From Cercis canadensis (lineage: Eukaryota; Streptophyta; Magnoliopsida; Fabales; Fabaceae), in NCBI GenBank assembly GCA_003255065.1, contig QAOA01006980.1:199671-263670 (forward strand): a stretch of DNA of 64,000 nt, written 5' to 3'. The translations under genes were made by a program, and so were the position numbers. Below the pieces are notes generated by a model. That model was not told where the DNA came from, ran no database searches, and worked only from the letters and a program-made list of their open reading frames with translations. Positions 26,401 to 37,943 of the stretch are shown piece by piece. Each line of letters opens with the position of its first letter. The first letter of the stretch is position 1.

Positions 26401-27219
26401 GGATGCTATAGTAGAGAGGACAACAAGTAAATCTGCAGAAAATAGCCCACAAAAGCATAATTTATCAACATCAAAGTGATATTTACCACATCTAAATGTG
26501 TAGAATACTAAAATCAGAGGAGGTACTAATAAGTCTAAGCCTCACGTCAGTCCCTACTTAATTAAGCTAGTTTTATGTCTGCTGGTTTTAATCCCTTCCT
26601 TCTCTTGCATTCTTTCTTCATATTCGAAGATCTGTCTGGTCTAGCCACACGCTAAATGAAAATTGTATAATTTAAGCAACAGATATCATTTGGAATAAGG
26701 TTATAATAAAAATTCTAAAGAATCTAATTTGTTATTGCACTTTTCCATTAAAAAACAAAAAAAAAAATTGTTAGTGAACTCATAAGACAGGGAATAACTT
26801 GTAGTTTCGAATTTCAATTGCTAATTGCTATAAAGAAAAAAGTACTGGAAAGAAGACACATGAAGGATACTGACCTTTGTAACAGCAGCCTGCTTGGACT
26901 TAGTAGATCTAGACTTGTTTGATAAAGCCCTGGACAGGCGAGGAATCCCATCATTGATATCATCTGCAGTTGGCCCATATGAAACCTTCTCCATTTCAGG
27001 AAATGAAAACGACTCTCGTACCTGCTTTTCTACATCATCATCAGCAGGAGGCAGATTTGAATTGCTATTCAATTTCCCTGGAAGTCCATGAGACTGATAA
27101 ACCATTCCAGACTCATTATTAGAATGACCATTAGCATGTCTCAAGCTTCCACTAGGAGCATTATCTACGATAGCATCATCTACCGTGGATTTCTTTGACC
27201 TTGAGCAAATACCACCCAT
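17471..27219 (-). CDS. PSI1: PSK SIMULATOR 1-like protein (DUF3475 and DUF668)
   Basis: Twelve coding exons sit at 26875-27219, 23908-24233, 23678-23770, 23491-23581, 22853-22946, 22010-22107, 21498-21567, 20569-20672, 18878-18994, 18392-18468, 18071-18115 and 17471-17987. They total 1977 nt, or 658 aa, with every junction GT/AG. The N-terminus MGGICSRSKK fits N-myristoylation at Gly2 with possible Cys5 palmitoylation, so I expect plasma-membrane attachment. DUF3475 covers about 150-210 (ISILSFEVANTIVKGANLMQ); a charged coiled region follows (about 240-350, with GDSLAILRAELKSQKKHVRN). DUF668 spans about 385-475 (GSAGLALHYANIITQIDTLV, LPPSIKSALRTKLQSF, AEMEKTLRWLVPIA). The Arabidopsis PSI1 family promotes vegetative growth and is linked to phytosulfokine signalling. 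Intron 1 (2.6 kb) holds repeats and one assembly join. Confidence 0.92.
20511..20590. repeat. 35-bp tandem repeat across the exon 8 splice donor of PSI1
   Basis: Copies run 20511-20545 and 20546-20580, both starting TTGAGTAAACTAT, with a third partial start at 20581. The second copy contains the last 12 bases of exon 8 and its working donor (minus strand CTT|GTGAG). In the first copy the same site reads CTTCTGAG, so the donor GT is lost. Confidence 0.8.
21931..21964. other. Sequence gap (10 N) next to poly(A)
   Basis: Ten N followed by about 25 A in PSI1 intron 6 (21568-22009). This is an unresolved homopolymer tract rather than a biological feature. Flanking exons 6 and 7 are intact. Confidence 0.85.
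24450..25330 (-). mobile_element. Possible decayed retroelement or processed insert in PSI1 intron 1
   Basis: Read on the minus strand, this part of intron 1 has scattered coding-like fragments broken by many stops. It ends with CTCTTCCAATAAAATGTTC (near 24530-24550), a polyadenylation-signal-like tail. This would fit the 3' end of an old LINE or a captured transcript, but no reverse transcriptase motif is readable. The rest of the intron up to 25800 is AT-rich with no recognisable content. Confidence 0.25.
25811..26215. repeat. About 200-bp direct repeat flanking a single N (probable assembly join)
   Basis: Segments 25811-26010 and 26012-26215 are near-identical and separated by the N at 26011. 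The second copy has an extra GAGCT after 'cagt' and one A-to-G change. As at 10259, 29163 and 57473, this looks like unmerged contig ends, possibly two alleles. It sits in PSI1 intron 1, so the coding sequence is unaffected but the intron length is inflated. Confidence 0.8.
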
Positions 27220-28080
27220 ATTTTGTTAATTGCTGAAGACTATGTTTTACTCTCTCTACACAATGTCCTAACAATACCTTATAAATTGAAAACTTCACTT
27301 CATTTTGCAGAGAAGCTCAGAAAACAAAACTCGACTGAACTAACTGAGCTAACAGGTAGCAATTCAGACACTGCCCTCAGTTCACAGGAATATTATAATC
27401 ACGGCACAAGTTTTGATTAAACCAGCCTGGACCCGTAAACAAATCAGGCATTCCACTAGAAGTAACACAGTACCAATTCTGGTCACCTTTACAACTCCAG
27501 TCCATCAACTTTGTCTAGGTCACCAAATCTGAATAAAGAAAATAGTTAAAAATCCAGAACCTCCAATCAAACGCAAAATAATCATAAAAAATTTAAGAAA
27601 CAAACAAAACAAGTTCACAGCATCATTCCAATAGAAAAAATACTAAATTTTGAAAGGACTAGTTCGATTAACGGGTATCCTACAAAGACCCATCAATCGC
27701 TATCAGGCAAAGACAACCCAATAACGAAGTGGATCGAAGAAAACACCCCAGGTAGAAAAACAGCTAATTGATCAGATAGTGAGTTACCAGCTGCAGAGAT
27801 CTGTGAGAAGTTGCGTGTGTGCCATTCTGAAAGCAAACAGGTGCAAGAGATAGAGTAGAAGAGGAAGAGAAGCAGCTTCAGCTGCAGCTCCTGATTACGG
27901 AGATGAATGGGGATGGTGGTTGAAGGGATCGGCGAGGAAATCCAGTGTAACAAAGAGAAGAGAAACGCAGAGGAAGGGACAGTGAGAGAAGAAAAGGGGT
28001 GCAGGCGCAGCTGAGTTGAGTCAGTGCTCTAGTCCCTCACCCCCTCTGGGAACTGCCACACGCTAGGGACAGAAGGGAGA
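27220..28080 (-). promoter_or_regulatory. 5' UTR, probable leader intron and promoter of PSI1
   Basis: On the minus strand, a 5' untranslated exon rich in CT (about 27788-28000) ends at a donor reading CTG|GTAACTC (27788/27787). A plausible acceptor CTTCAG lies about 15 bases before the ATG (near 27233). That would make a leader intron of about 550 bp. The transcript start is not marked by a clear TATA box. Confidence 0.45.
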
Positions 28081-29104
28081 CCCTTCTCTTTCTTTCCCTC
28101 TGACTGTGTAAGTGATGGTCAAAACCCAAGCCCACCCGCCTCCAAAGACAATCCTATCCTATGGTTTCTTTTTTTGACAGATGATTTTTACATAGTAGAT
28201 AAGGGATTCAGACAAGATCCGTTACAAGCTACACTAGGGTTGGTTTAGTGCATGTTTGGATACAAACTTGATTATTTCATACCTAGTTCTCTATTACTAC
28301 TATGTAGTAATTAGTATGTAAACACTAAATCACTCTATTTATTACTTCCTACTTCGCAAACTATTGCTTTATAAAACACAATTTATTATTTTGTGTAAGA
28401 CGTAACTTCTTCAAAAATCATTTTTTTTTCTCCCTAGTTTTTCTATCATCAACTCTATCTATCTCAAATTCTTTGAGAAGCTAATTCAAATTTAAGTGGT
28501 TAGGAAACTTGTTTAACGTCTCATGAGTTTTGACATGCTCCATTGCTACCAATGATGATCCAAGTTTAAGTGGGTGGGTGATGTCAATTATACCAACCAA
28601 AATACCTAATTTTTTAATAGGAAAAAAAAAATGTCCAACAAAACATGAGCCATCATATAGTTTAAGTGAATTTAGAGAAATTTAGACTATGTTAATGTGA
28701 TATATCATGCCATTATGTACTTATCTTTAAGTGTGATGAAAGGTTCCTACTTGAGAATTACTTGGCATGCGAATAACATGAATGGAAACATCTCTGCCTT
28801 TTTTGGTAACAAAAAATACCATATTATAAATATAATTAAACTTTATAAAAAAAAAATATAAACGTTTTTTCGTTATTATTAAGACTATTCATACACTAGC
28901 TAACATTTTTGACAAAATTACCAATGGAATTTAGATTATGTCAATATAACCATAATCAATATGCAAATATAAAGTTTATGTCACAAATTCTAGTAGCAAC
29001 TCATCTAGTTAAAAAAATTAGAGTATTTTTCAATAATAATAAAAAAAGAACTAAAATGTTTGATGTTATGAATTATATTTACGTTATATATTTTTCATTT
29101 CCTT

Positions 29105-29221
29105 AACGCATTATACTCTTGTATAATCCAAAAAAACATAGCATTTCTATTTTAAAATAATTNAACGCATTATACTCTTATATAATCCAAAAAAACATAG
29201 CATTTCTATTTTAAAATAATT
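29105..29221. repeat. 58-bp direct repeat flanking a single N (probable assembly join)
   Basis: Bases 29105-29162 and 29164-29221 match over 58 bp with one mismatch (CTTGTATA against CTTATATA), separated by the N at 29163. The pattern is the same as at the other three single-N sites. Confidence 0.8.
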
Positions 29222-30123
29222 ACACTTTACTTTAACCAACTAAGTTTTTCTTCTTCCTCAACTCCATTGTTCTTTAAACACCTCGTTACTTTATCTTCTT
29301 ATCTTTTAAAATTAGTTATTTTGTGTACACATAGTGCGTTTCCATGTTTAATGAAAATAAAGTTTACTATTAATTATATATTTGTCTATAAAATATATTA
29401 TTATATATTTCCTCTAATCTGTTGTATTTTTATTAATTTCTTTTGATCTGATTCGTTAATTATATTTTGTACTTGGGGACATACTAGTAGAGTTTCCAAT
29501 ATCCCTTACATCAAAGTAATAAAATAAAATAATTTAATATAATTTTTTATGGAAAAATAAAAATGTAATTAGACAATATAGACCAGTACAAACTCATAAA
29601 TTATTAAATACGACTTAGTCAAATATCTGAATAATTATAGTTCTTACATATTATTAGATTTTTACACATTTATGTAACATTAATAAAAAAGAATCACGTG
29701 TTTTTTCTCTCTTATTTGCATTATATATGTAAACGCATATTATGATCAAGTACAAGATATAAAACGTGAATGTTACTTAGAAAATCTGTAAGGTAACAGC
29801 ATACAGTTCAGATTCAGTAATATTTTTTTGCTTTCTAAAATTACAATTTTAGTAAGTCAGTTTGGTAAATCTTTTTCCCTCATTAGTAAGAGGAAAACAT
29901 GCCCTTTTAAGTTGGTGATTCCTACCATAAACATTTATAAAAAAAAATATATATATATATATGTAGAAGATGTTTTAGAAATGAAAAAAAATAATCTATG
30001 TACTAAACACCCCTAAATAAAAACCTACATTTCATCTTAAAAAAAATTATGTTGAATTTCGTGGTTTGTTTCTATCCAAGTACCTTGGACTATGCTTGCA
30101 ATACCCTATTCAAGAGTACTTGT

Positions 30124-30466
30124 CATCTGTTTGATTCTGTTTTTGTTTTTGAAAATTATGTTTAAAAATTGTTCTGCAAAACAAAAATATAAAAAAATCT
30201 GTTTGATAAACTATTTTGAAAACTTATTTGGAGAATTGTTTATAATTATCATTGTATCATTAATAAAAATAATTTGTTCTCGCCTTTTACTTGTTTTGGA
30301 AACAAAAATAATTATTTTTTGTTTTTATTTTCTTGTTTTTAGAACAATATTTTAAAAATAAAATTTTAAAACATGTAAACAAAATCATCCCTATTAAAAA
30401 AAACTTTTTTATTTTCTTTTTTCAAAAACAAAAAACTGTTTTTAAAAATTGAAATCAAACAGATAG
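30124..30466. mobile_element. Foldback element with CTGTTTGATT ends (family B, copy 1)
   Basis: The left end CATCTGTTTGATTCTGTTTT is mirrored at the right end by AAATCAAACAGATAG. Both arms continue with alternating runs of T and A (GTTTTTGAAAA against TTTTCAAAAAC), so most of the 340 bp can fold back. A related shorter element lies at about 39433-39618. I read both as non-autonomous DNA elements of one family, with no coding capacity. Confidence 0.6.
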
Positions 30467-30580
30467 TGTTCCATCTCACTAGAAAACTTGTTCCTTACTT
30501 TTAGGCGGAAAATCATTTTGAGAAACTTCAAGGAGATTTCTCATGGATTGATGATAAAATAAAGGTGGGCCCTTTCATAT

Positions 30581-30837
30581 CTTTAGTAAAAGTGAAAGTA
30601 GAGGTATGCATACCTCTACCAATAATCCAATAAAATTTAAGCATGTGTTATCAAATTTATATCGAATGACATTCTCTCCTGATTTACTAATGAAATATAA
30701 AGTTGTATAATTAAATTGAAAAATTAATAAATCATGAGAGAAGGCCATTCTCATTAATGAGACTCAAATTTGAACACAAATGTTTAATTTTTATTGGGTT
30801 GTTGGGAGAGGTATGCATACCTCCACGTTTACTAAAG
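30581..30837. mobile_element. Long-arm foldback element carrying GGTATGCATACC in each arm
   Basis: This is a nearly complete palindrome of about 257 bp. The left arm CTTTAGTAAAAGTG...GAGGTATGCATACCTCTACC pairs with the right arm GGGAGAGGTATGCATACCTCCACGTTTACTAAAGG. Pairing continues inwards through AATCCAATAAAATTTAA, GAATGACATTCTCTC and TTGTATAATTAAATTG. Each arm contains the self-complementary 12-mer GGTATGCATACC. This is a MITE-like element that would make a very long hairpin RNA if transcribed. Confidence 0.75.
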
Positions 30838-31366
30838 GTATGGAAGAACTCACAAGGAGGGAGAAAAACAGCTTCTCAATCATTTTGTGGTGAAAATGGA
30901 GTGCCACTAGCATCCATAACACACTCATCAAAATCCCTCATGTGATGGGTTGTTGCCTTCATCTGGTTTATAATCGCAACTCCCAAGTCTAGATTTTGAG
31001 CCAAGGAGAAGCGAAAAAATAAAAACACATAAAAAAAAAAAAAAAGGAGGGGCGGAGAATATGAGGATAGTAATTCAGATAGTATTCTTTAAGCTTTTCT
31101 GTTTTCCCAAAGATTTTAGGCAATACAAATGAAAAGGATGCCAATTGATAGATTTGCCCAGCTTGCAACTTCTAGTATCTTAAGTTTGAGAATAATTGGC
31201 AAGTTCATCTAGAATGCTAATGCATCAGATTAAACCGCTGGGAGTACATTAGCATTGGGGGATCAATATAAAAAAGGCATTACTAACAGTTTCAAAATGA
31301 AGCAAGCAGCTAAACTTTCCTCGGTCCATTGCTGCCTGGATTTACATCACAAGTAACGGCAATTCA

Positions 31367-34300
31367 TCATGCTGCAAAAAGAAATGTTTGGGTTAATAGA
31401 TAGAAAACAGATGGTTACTGCAGAACTAATGGATACAGAGAAATAGATGTACAAAATCATATCCTTTCAGGAAGATTTCTCAAGAGCTGAACAGTAAGCA
31501 ATCTTTTGAAAAACACAAGGAAACAGAAGTAGAGGGCATACCATTCTCCTCTAATTGCTGATAAGATACAAGGTCTTCCAATTCTTCTATGATAGTTTTG
31601 TAGCAGAAAGAATACTGGTCCTGAAAAAATGCCAAAAGAAGAGAGTCAGCAAAATGTTGAAAGAGAAAGTATATATCAGGAGAAGGCTGAGAGGTTTGGA
31701 ACAACAAGGGGAATGAGAAGGAAAAAAAAAAGCTTCCACAAATAAAATATTCACCTAAGCGCTTTCTTTTGCATCATTTCATTGAGGAATCTCATTTGTG
31801 TTCAAAATTAAGTTTTGGAGTCAGTACCAGAATTCAATCAGATCAATAACATTATTGGTCGCATATGCATTATAATTTGACCAAGAACTATTTCTGTATC
31901 CCATAATAATAGTACATGTATTCAGAAGGTCTTCAAGTTGTCAACTTGTAACTTCTCTATCTTCATTTTTCATTTTCTACACCAAAATTGAGAAGATAAG
32001 GCCTTTATGCTGCAAACTCTATGATATCCCTACCGCTTTATAAGAATTAAGAATATCAAGTCTTAGAAAGGAGAAATTACAAGAATATTTCAAATGTTTT
32101 ATTTGGAATTAAGCCCCAAAAAACTTCATTTCCTTCTCTCTTTTTGCCTAAAATTGTAATGGAAGCATGATCTAGTAGGTATTAGACCTCAACCAACTAT
32201 AGAACCAAAATATTGAAACCCCAAAGTGTTGCTTTAGTTTTAGCCATATAGACTGAGAAGTGGTTCTGCTTGGTCTAGCTCATTTTTTTACCCAAAATGA
32301 AAAATGAATGGGATTGATATATTTCTCCATTGGAGGGGAAACAGGAAAATCTCTGAACACATGCTGTAAGAGTAATAACATCCTCGCCTAATTGTCTAGG
32401 CCAAACAAACTTGAAACAACTTGGCTTCATTAAAAGCAGGAAAAGAAGTACCATGTTTGTTCTCAAAATTGATAAACTAATTAGCTATTTATTTAGTTTG
32501 GAAAGAGGAATTTAACTAATATGAGAACTAACAAAATTACATAGCATTTCCATGCAAAGCCAACCAATATATTCATAATTGACTAGATTACCTCTGTTTG
32601 AACCATTCCAATACGCTGGGACCTAAATACAGCTACGGTATTAGCAAGATCCAAAGCAGACATATCACCAGCAAGGATTCTCTGAATTGTGTTGTGTATT
32701 GTGCAGTATGTTCCAGTTCTCCCAATACCTGCACTGAGCAACAAAGACATTGTCTCAGACAGATATGCACAAGTGATTTATTTCACAAGTGTCATAAAAG
32801 CATATATGTGACAAACAAGAGCTGAACCTGCAGTGCACCACTATTGGACCAAGATTTGGTGGTAAATGGTATAATCTTTTCAAAATTTCACGCACAGCAG
32901 ATGTATCTTTGGGAACTCCATGGTCAGGCCATTCAGGATACTGAATATGAAAAACAGATAAGGGTGGATCTTCCTGCTGCAACAACTGCAAAGGATTTAA
33001 AAATATCCATAATGAAATACATTTTGATGGAGAAGGAGAACAACCTTCAGTTTCTTTATCAAACAGGAAACAAAAAGGTGTGATGAATAACTGAATGCAT
33101 CTACAGGCAACCCAACTTTTTAATTATTTAAAACATAAAATACTATAATAATAAGTTTTTCATCATTTTTACTTTGAGATTGGTGTAGCAATGTTGTTGA
33201 AAGCATTCCAACCTTTTTCCCACAGCTTTATTTTTTTATTCCGAAAAAATGAGTAATAATTACTTTGATTTTTAAGATTTTTTTGACATCATCATCATTT
33301 TTCTACACTAGTGCCATCAATTGTAACAGCAACAATCATGAGGCACATTTTCTAGCCAAATAATCTCTCTTTTTTGTAAAACAAAAAAAAAATCATTATT
33401 AATTTTTTTGGTACCATCTTTTTTTTTATAACATCATCATTCCAAATCAGCAATCATTTCCAACACCAACATCAATGAGCAGCTATGGTGATTGCCCCCA
33501 AGTTGCACAAGTTAATTAGAAGTAAGTATGATTTATCCTAGAATGGATGATATAGCAAGCCAATAGCCAGCTCTCAATGCTTCTCACTTGCATCCATGGA
33601 AGTTCCTATCTCAAAGATATACTGCTTTCTCATTGATACTTATTCTCATAGTAGGTGATGACTCTTGTAACAAATTCTGGGAAAATCATTGGGTAAGGGA
33701 CATCTCTTTTTCCAAGGCCTCTCTTCTTTGCACCATTAATCCAGTCCAATTTTTATAATTTGCAGGGCTCCACTTTCTCCTAGGATTATCATTTCTTCAA
33801 AAACCTGCTTCAGAGTTGGAGGCCCTTTGATTTTGCTTAACTCCATTCATTTATCTACTACTTTCAATACGAGGCTATAGGTGCTGGACTCTTCTTGAGT
33901 GTACTCTTGCAAACCGTACCATCACTTCCTTTACCAATCTCCTAAAAAGGATAAGTTTCTACTCATAAAACCCTTCAGAAGTCCAAGGCCCCCTTTAAGG
34001 CCAAGTCTATCATTTAGTCATTTAGAAGTGCTCATTAGGATAACACAAATTATTTTGCTACAGGTTACAAGGTCCAGAAACCACATAAAGCACTTTCTCC
34101 TGACATGTGCATTATGTGTTGTTCTCAATCAGAAACAGCTACAGACTTAGTTTTACACTGTCCAGCAGCCACTTAATTTGCAATATGTTTTTTCAAGTGT
34201 CAGTGAGCAGTGATTCGCCCCTGAATTTGGGCAATTTTTATTCATTAGCTTTGTGGGTTTTAGAAGGGGAAAGGAGAATAAAGCCCTTTGAAGATTTGCT

Positions 34301-37300
34301 AGTTATACAACCTGCAAACTTTATAAAGCTGTGCATTTTTCTTTCATAATTATAACTAATCACTTTGAAGGAGTAATGTTCTTTTATATTGATAGAAGCC
34401 AAGTTATTAACTAAAATAAACAAATAACACCCAATAACTAAACTTCAAATATATATTAGCTCAGGAACAGGTCCCTCCCAAACGATCCAAAGACATCAAC
34501 AACCCATTATTCTGTTTAACTTAAATTGGAAGGGGCCTCTCAGCTTCTAGAGTTACAGAAATCCAGTAACACTGTTGAGAAATCTATCTCTTATAAATTC
34601 AGCATTAAAAGGCAAGGTTGTTCATCTAAGAACAATCCTCAGCAGGGGTTGGAAGGAACAAGAAGCCCCAAAACTTCGTGAAAGAATAAATCCAATAAAT
34701 AAGTTTATATCTTTATGTTTGATTAATCAATTGTTAATTATTCCACTATTCGAGATAGTGTGGGCTTTAACCAGAAAAAGACAAAAAAGTAAGAAAGAGA
34801 AACCATGACATAAATTGACAAATTCAGACATAAACATTAAGACATTAACCATTGGGTATGTAATAATTACACCATATATTATTAACTAACAAATCATCTC
34901 ATTAATTGAAACTCAGAAGAAAAAGCAGAAATTGTCAAAAAGAAAGCAATAATAGTTATTAATATGGTGGCAATAATAAAAGTGAGATACCAGGGAGAAT
35001 ACAGTATTTTATACTGGGGGGAGAGCTAACCAAGGGGTTTCTTTAACTCAGAGGGCTAAAATAAAACCTTCTTGTTAGATATAAGCTTTTGGGTTGAATT
35101 GGTTCTTGATATGGTATCAGAACTTCTTTGACCAAGCAGTCAAAAGATCGAATCTTTCTACCCCCACTTTCTCAATTAAATTAAAATTTCACACGCTTCA
35201 AGCCCAAAGGGCTTTCGCGTATGGGGGCATGTTAGATATAAAATCATTCCTGGCTTTCACCTAACAGCTTAAGCTTTTGGGTTAAATTGGTTATTGTCAC
35301 TTTTTATGAATTTTTCAACCTTGAGACAGAGGGAGGAAGGGCCCTCTAGCCCAACTCTCCAACCCCCTCTACCCAAATTATCATCTATGTCAGTCTGTAA
35401 AAATATATATATAATCTGGAGAAATCCATAAGATATCAATTAGTATAAGTTGAAAATCATCTCACCTCTTTATGCTTCACCTCCAAATGGCGCAGCACCA
35501 GAGAAGTTTCAGTAGTTTCCATCCATTTACTGATAATAGATATATTACCAAATTCTCTAGGTCCATCTTCAGCTTGATAATAATCTCCGCACTTCACCAG
35601 CTGCGCAAAACAATTTATGAAGAGGAAGGGATTATGAAAAGCAAGTCTAGATTACAGGTAAATAATAACAACAACACAATGAAATGACTTAGATCAACCA
35701 TAGAGGCATGGCAATTGTGTTGGCCAAAAGATCTAAAAACATGAGAATGAAATAAAAAGTATGCATTGTGTTTTAATGTAAAGTTATTCAGGATTACATA
35801 GCTCTTTGTAAAGAAGTTTATGCATGTACAAAATTTAGTATGATAATAGCTCTAACGGCCAAAAACAAAAGAGAAAAAAATGCTTGGGAAAACTCTTTCA
35901 AAAGAATCAATTAACAAATGGAAATCATAAATGATTATATATAAAATAAAAAATTACACTGCTACAGTTTGCTTTTGATCATACGAAACTTAATAAGAGA
36001 ATATACAATGAGAAAACATTCTTGACCATAGACAGTTTAAATGGAACAAAAAAAAAAATTATTTGCTACATAACTACCACTGGACTAATAAACTAAATCA
36101 GCATCCTGTAGTAATCATGCTTAAGATGGAATTTGGTGCAGTAGCAAATTTAAGTAGCCAAAATGCGTATAATCTCTGGATGAGCATAAATACCATCTTG
36201 ATCTTGCAGATATTTTGCAAGGTAGAAGGAAAAGTTACACACTAAGGATAATCCTCATGGCTCCTATGTAGTCAACAAGGAGATAATTTAAAATACACCA
36301 ACTAGATGATTCTTTGGTATCATCCTTTTAAAAAAAAATTAAGAATGTATTCATTGCATTACACCTTCTTCCATGAAAGAAAATGTGTCAAGGGAAAATC
36401 CCCAGCTTAGCATATTAGCTGTGCATGACCAACAACCTACCCTGAAAGTCCACTCCCTCCTTATAAAAAATAAAAAGATAGAGAGATAAGAAACAGTCAG
36501 AAAAGTTAACCAAATGCCAAATTCAGACACATTCACAAGCTCTCTGGTGCACTATTCACCCCATCTGTCAAACCAAGTAATTCAAATCACTGACAAGTGA
36601 CAACAAAAAATTAACCAGAAGCCAACCAAGTCAATTACCCTGTAATGGTCCACCAACCTCGTAAGCATCACAATTGCTGGGCAGTTATATTGCATAACCA
36701 TTTCCCAGAAATCCTCATAAGTGTGGTGTAACGGGCCTTGTGTAGCTATAAACTGAGAAACACTTCCAGAGGAAGAGGTCTACAGACAAGAGGCACTCAG
36801 AACGGTCAAACTAAGAATATAATCAAAATGACCCTTTGTAATAGCTTTTGAAGACTACATCAAACAAGCATAAAAAGAAAGAAAATAAATTCTACCGAAA
36901 TGAGGCTTGCGTTGATATAGCCCTGTGCTGTGGGTCTATAATCTGTACTTGATCGGAGAACAACCCTATTGTTGTCAACTGAAATAAAAATAAATAAACA
37001 AAACTCTTCAGGATTAGCTGTGCCCATTAGCGCAATCTCAAATATGATTAACCATTTGGTAGGGAGAAAAAGGAATTAGGAAAGTCAATAATTACATGGT
37101 ACGACATCTGTATAACGATTTTTGTTCACATTTACGCTGTTCAGAGCTACAATGCATCTTCTCCTCATCTCACTTGGTGTTATCCTATTCGCCTGAAATC
37201 AACAACACAGTAACCAAAACCAAGAAAGCAAGGGAGGCAAGCACAGAGTTAAAAACAATTAATGGAAGTGAAAGGTATCTATAGAGCTAGAGCACAAAAA

Positions 37301-37943
37301 GAGTCCAAAAGCTTCTCTCATTCTCTTTAGGCCATTCTACAATTTAAAAACAGTTACGGCCTCCCAATTATTATCAAGCACACAATAGTGTATGAAGTAT
37401 GATACATATTGCATGCACATTTCCTCAAGATGAATAATTTATCATATTTTTCCTTTTGGGATGAACACGGGATGATATACTTGTTAGTAAAGAAACGGAA
37501 CATTTATTACTTAAAAATTTTACAAAAAATTAATTTCCCTCTTTGACTTTTGCAATGAAGAGATATAAAATTGGCAAGAAAAACTAGGGACCCAGTAATT
37601 CCTTTGCCATTGCGAATTCTGGAAAATGGAATTACTAGCACATGGCTGGCAGTGGAAATGTCGTTTACTTTCGCCATTTTCTTGTATTTTCTCAGCAACC
37701 AACCAGACCCAGTTAAGAAATTTAACAAATCATTCAGAACCCAACACAAACCTGTAAGTGAGAAAACTCTTGAGTGATCTCATAGGGTGTCTTCTTCTTG
37801 AAGAATCCAAGTGCTTCAGAGCAGTACTTCATCTGATCGGGTGAGAGAGCGATTCTGGGTGGATAATCCGGCGAGAAATCCAATGGTTTGTGAGAGAAAG
37901 CTGAAGAAGTTGTAAAGGAATTGCCGGAGGAGGAAGCGGCCAT
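31367..37943 (-). CDS. PTP1: Tyrosine-specific protein phosphatase, PTP1
   Basis: Nine coding exons sit at 37752-37943, 37096-37192, 36896-36978, 36639-36779, 35466-35600, 32828-32976, 32592-32733, 31542-31620 and 31367-31371. They total 1023 nt, or 340 aa, the length I recall for Arabidopsis PTP1. The classical PTP domain shows [15 protein letters not shown] (about 86-100), [26 protein letters not shown], the WPD loop YPEWPDHG with Asp234 as general acid, and the P-loop [10 protein letters not shown] with Cys265 split by intron 6. A conserved RIGMVQT/DQYSFCY segment closes the domain. In Arabidopsis PTP1 dephosphorylates MAP kinases MPK3/6 and dampens stress and salicylate signalling. Intron 5 (2.5 kb) carries a LINE relic and a TRIM. 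The last coding exon supplies only two bases and the stop. Confidence 0.93.
33590..34320 (+). mobile_element. Degenerate LINE retrotransposon fragment (C-terminal part)
   Basis: Read on the + strand in shifting frames, pieces of the C-terminal half of a plant non-LTR retrotransposon survive in order. These are [15 protein letters not shown] (near 33653), a zf-RVT-like stretch around 34100 (SPDMCIMCC...HCP) and [17 protein letters not shown] (near 34240-34300), as in the WxVWRERNxRIFED tail. Frameshifts and stops show it is long dead. It is inserted in intron 5 of PTP1, in the opposite orientation. Confidence 0.6.
35073..35299 (+). mobile_element. Terminal-repeat retrotransposon in miniature (TRIM)
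   Basis: Two short repeats begin TGTTAGATATAA (35073 and 35230) and end with AAGCTTTTGGGTT..AATTGGTT plus a few bases. The first lacks an internal block of about 30 bp. Just after the first is TGGTATCAGAAC (35112-35123), close to the initiator-Met tRNA primer-binding site TGGTATCAGAGC. Just before the second is the purine-rich ATGGGGGCA. Flanks CTTCT and CTTTT form a possible 5-bp target duplication (4 of 5). The internal domain is about 110 bp and encodes nothing. It lies in PTP1 intron 5. Confidence 0.72.

Larger units (their letters stand above)
28081..31260. other. AT-rich intergenic region between PSI1 and PTP1
   Basis: No coding exon is found on either strand. The region holds one assembly join (29105-29221) and two foldback elements (30124-30466 and 30581-30837). 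It also has an AT microsatellite near 29948-29960. Short ORFs here have no recognisable composition. Confidence 0.55.

Noticed and set aside
35130-35160. tRNA-like sequence near 'agatcgaatctttc'
   Set aside because: It lies inside the TRIM internal domain and lacks the A box and an acceptor stem.
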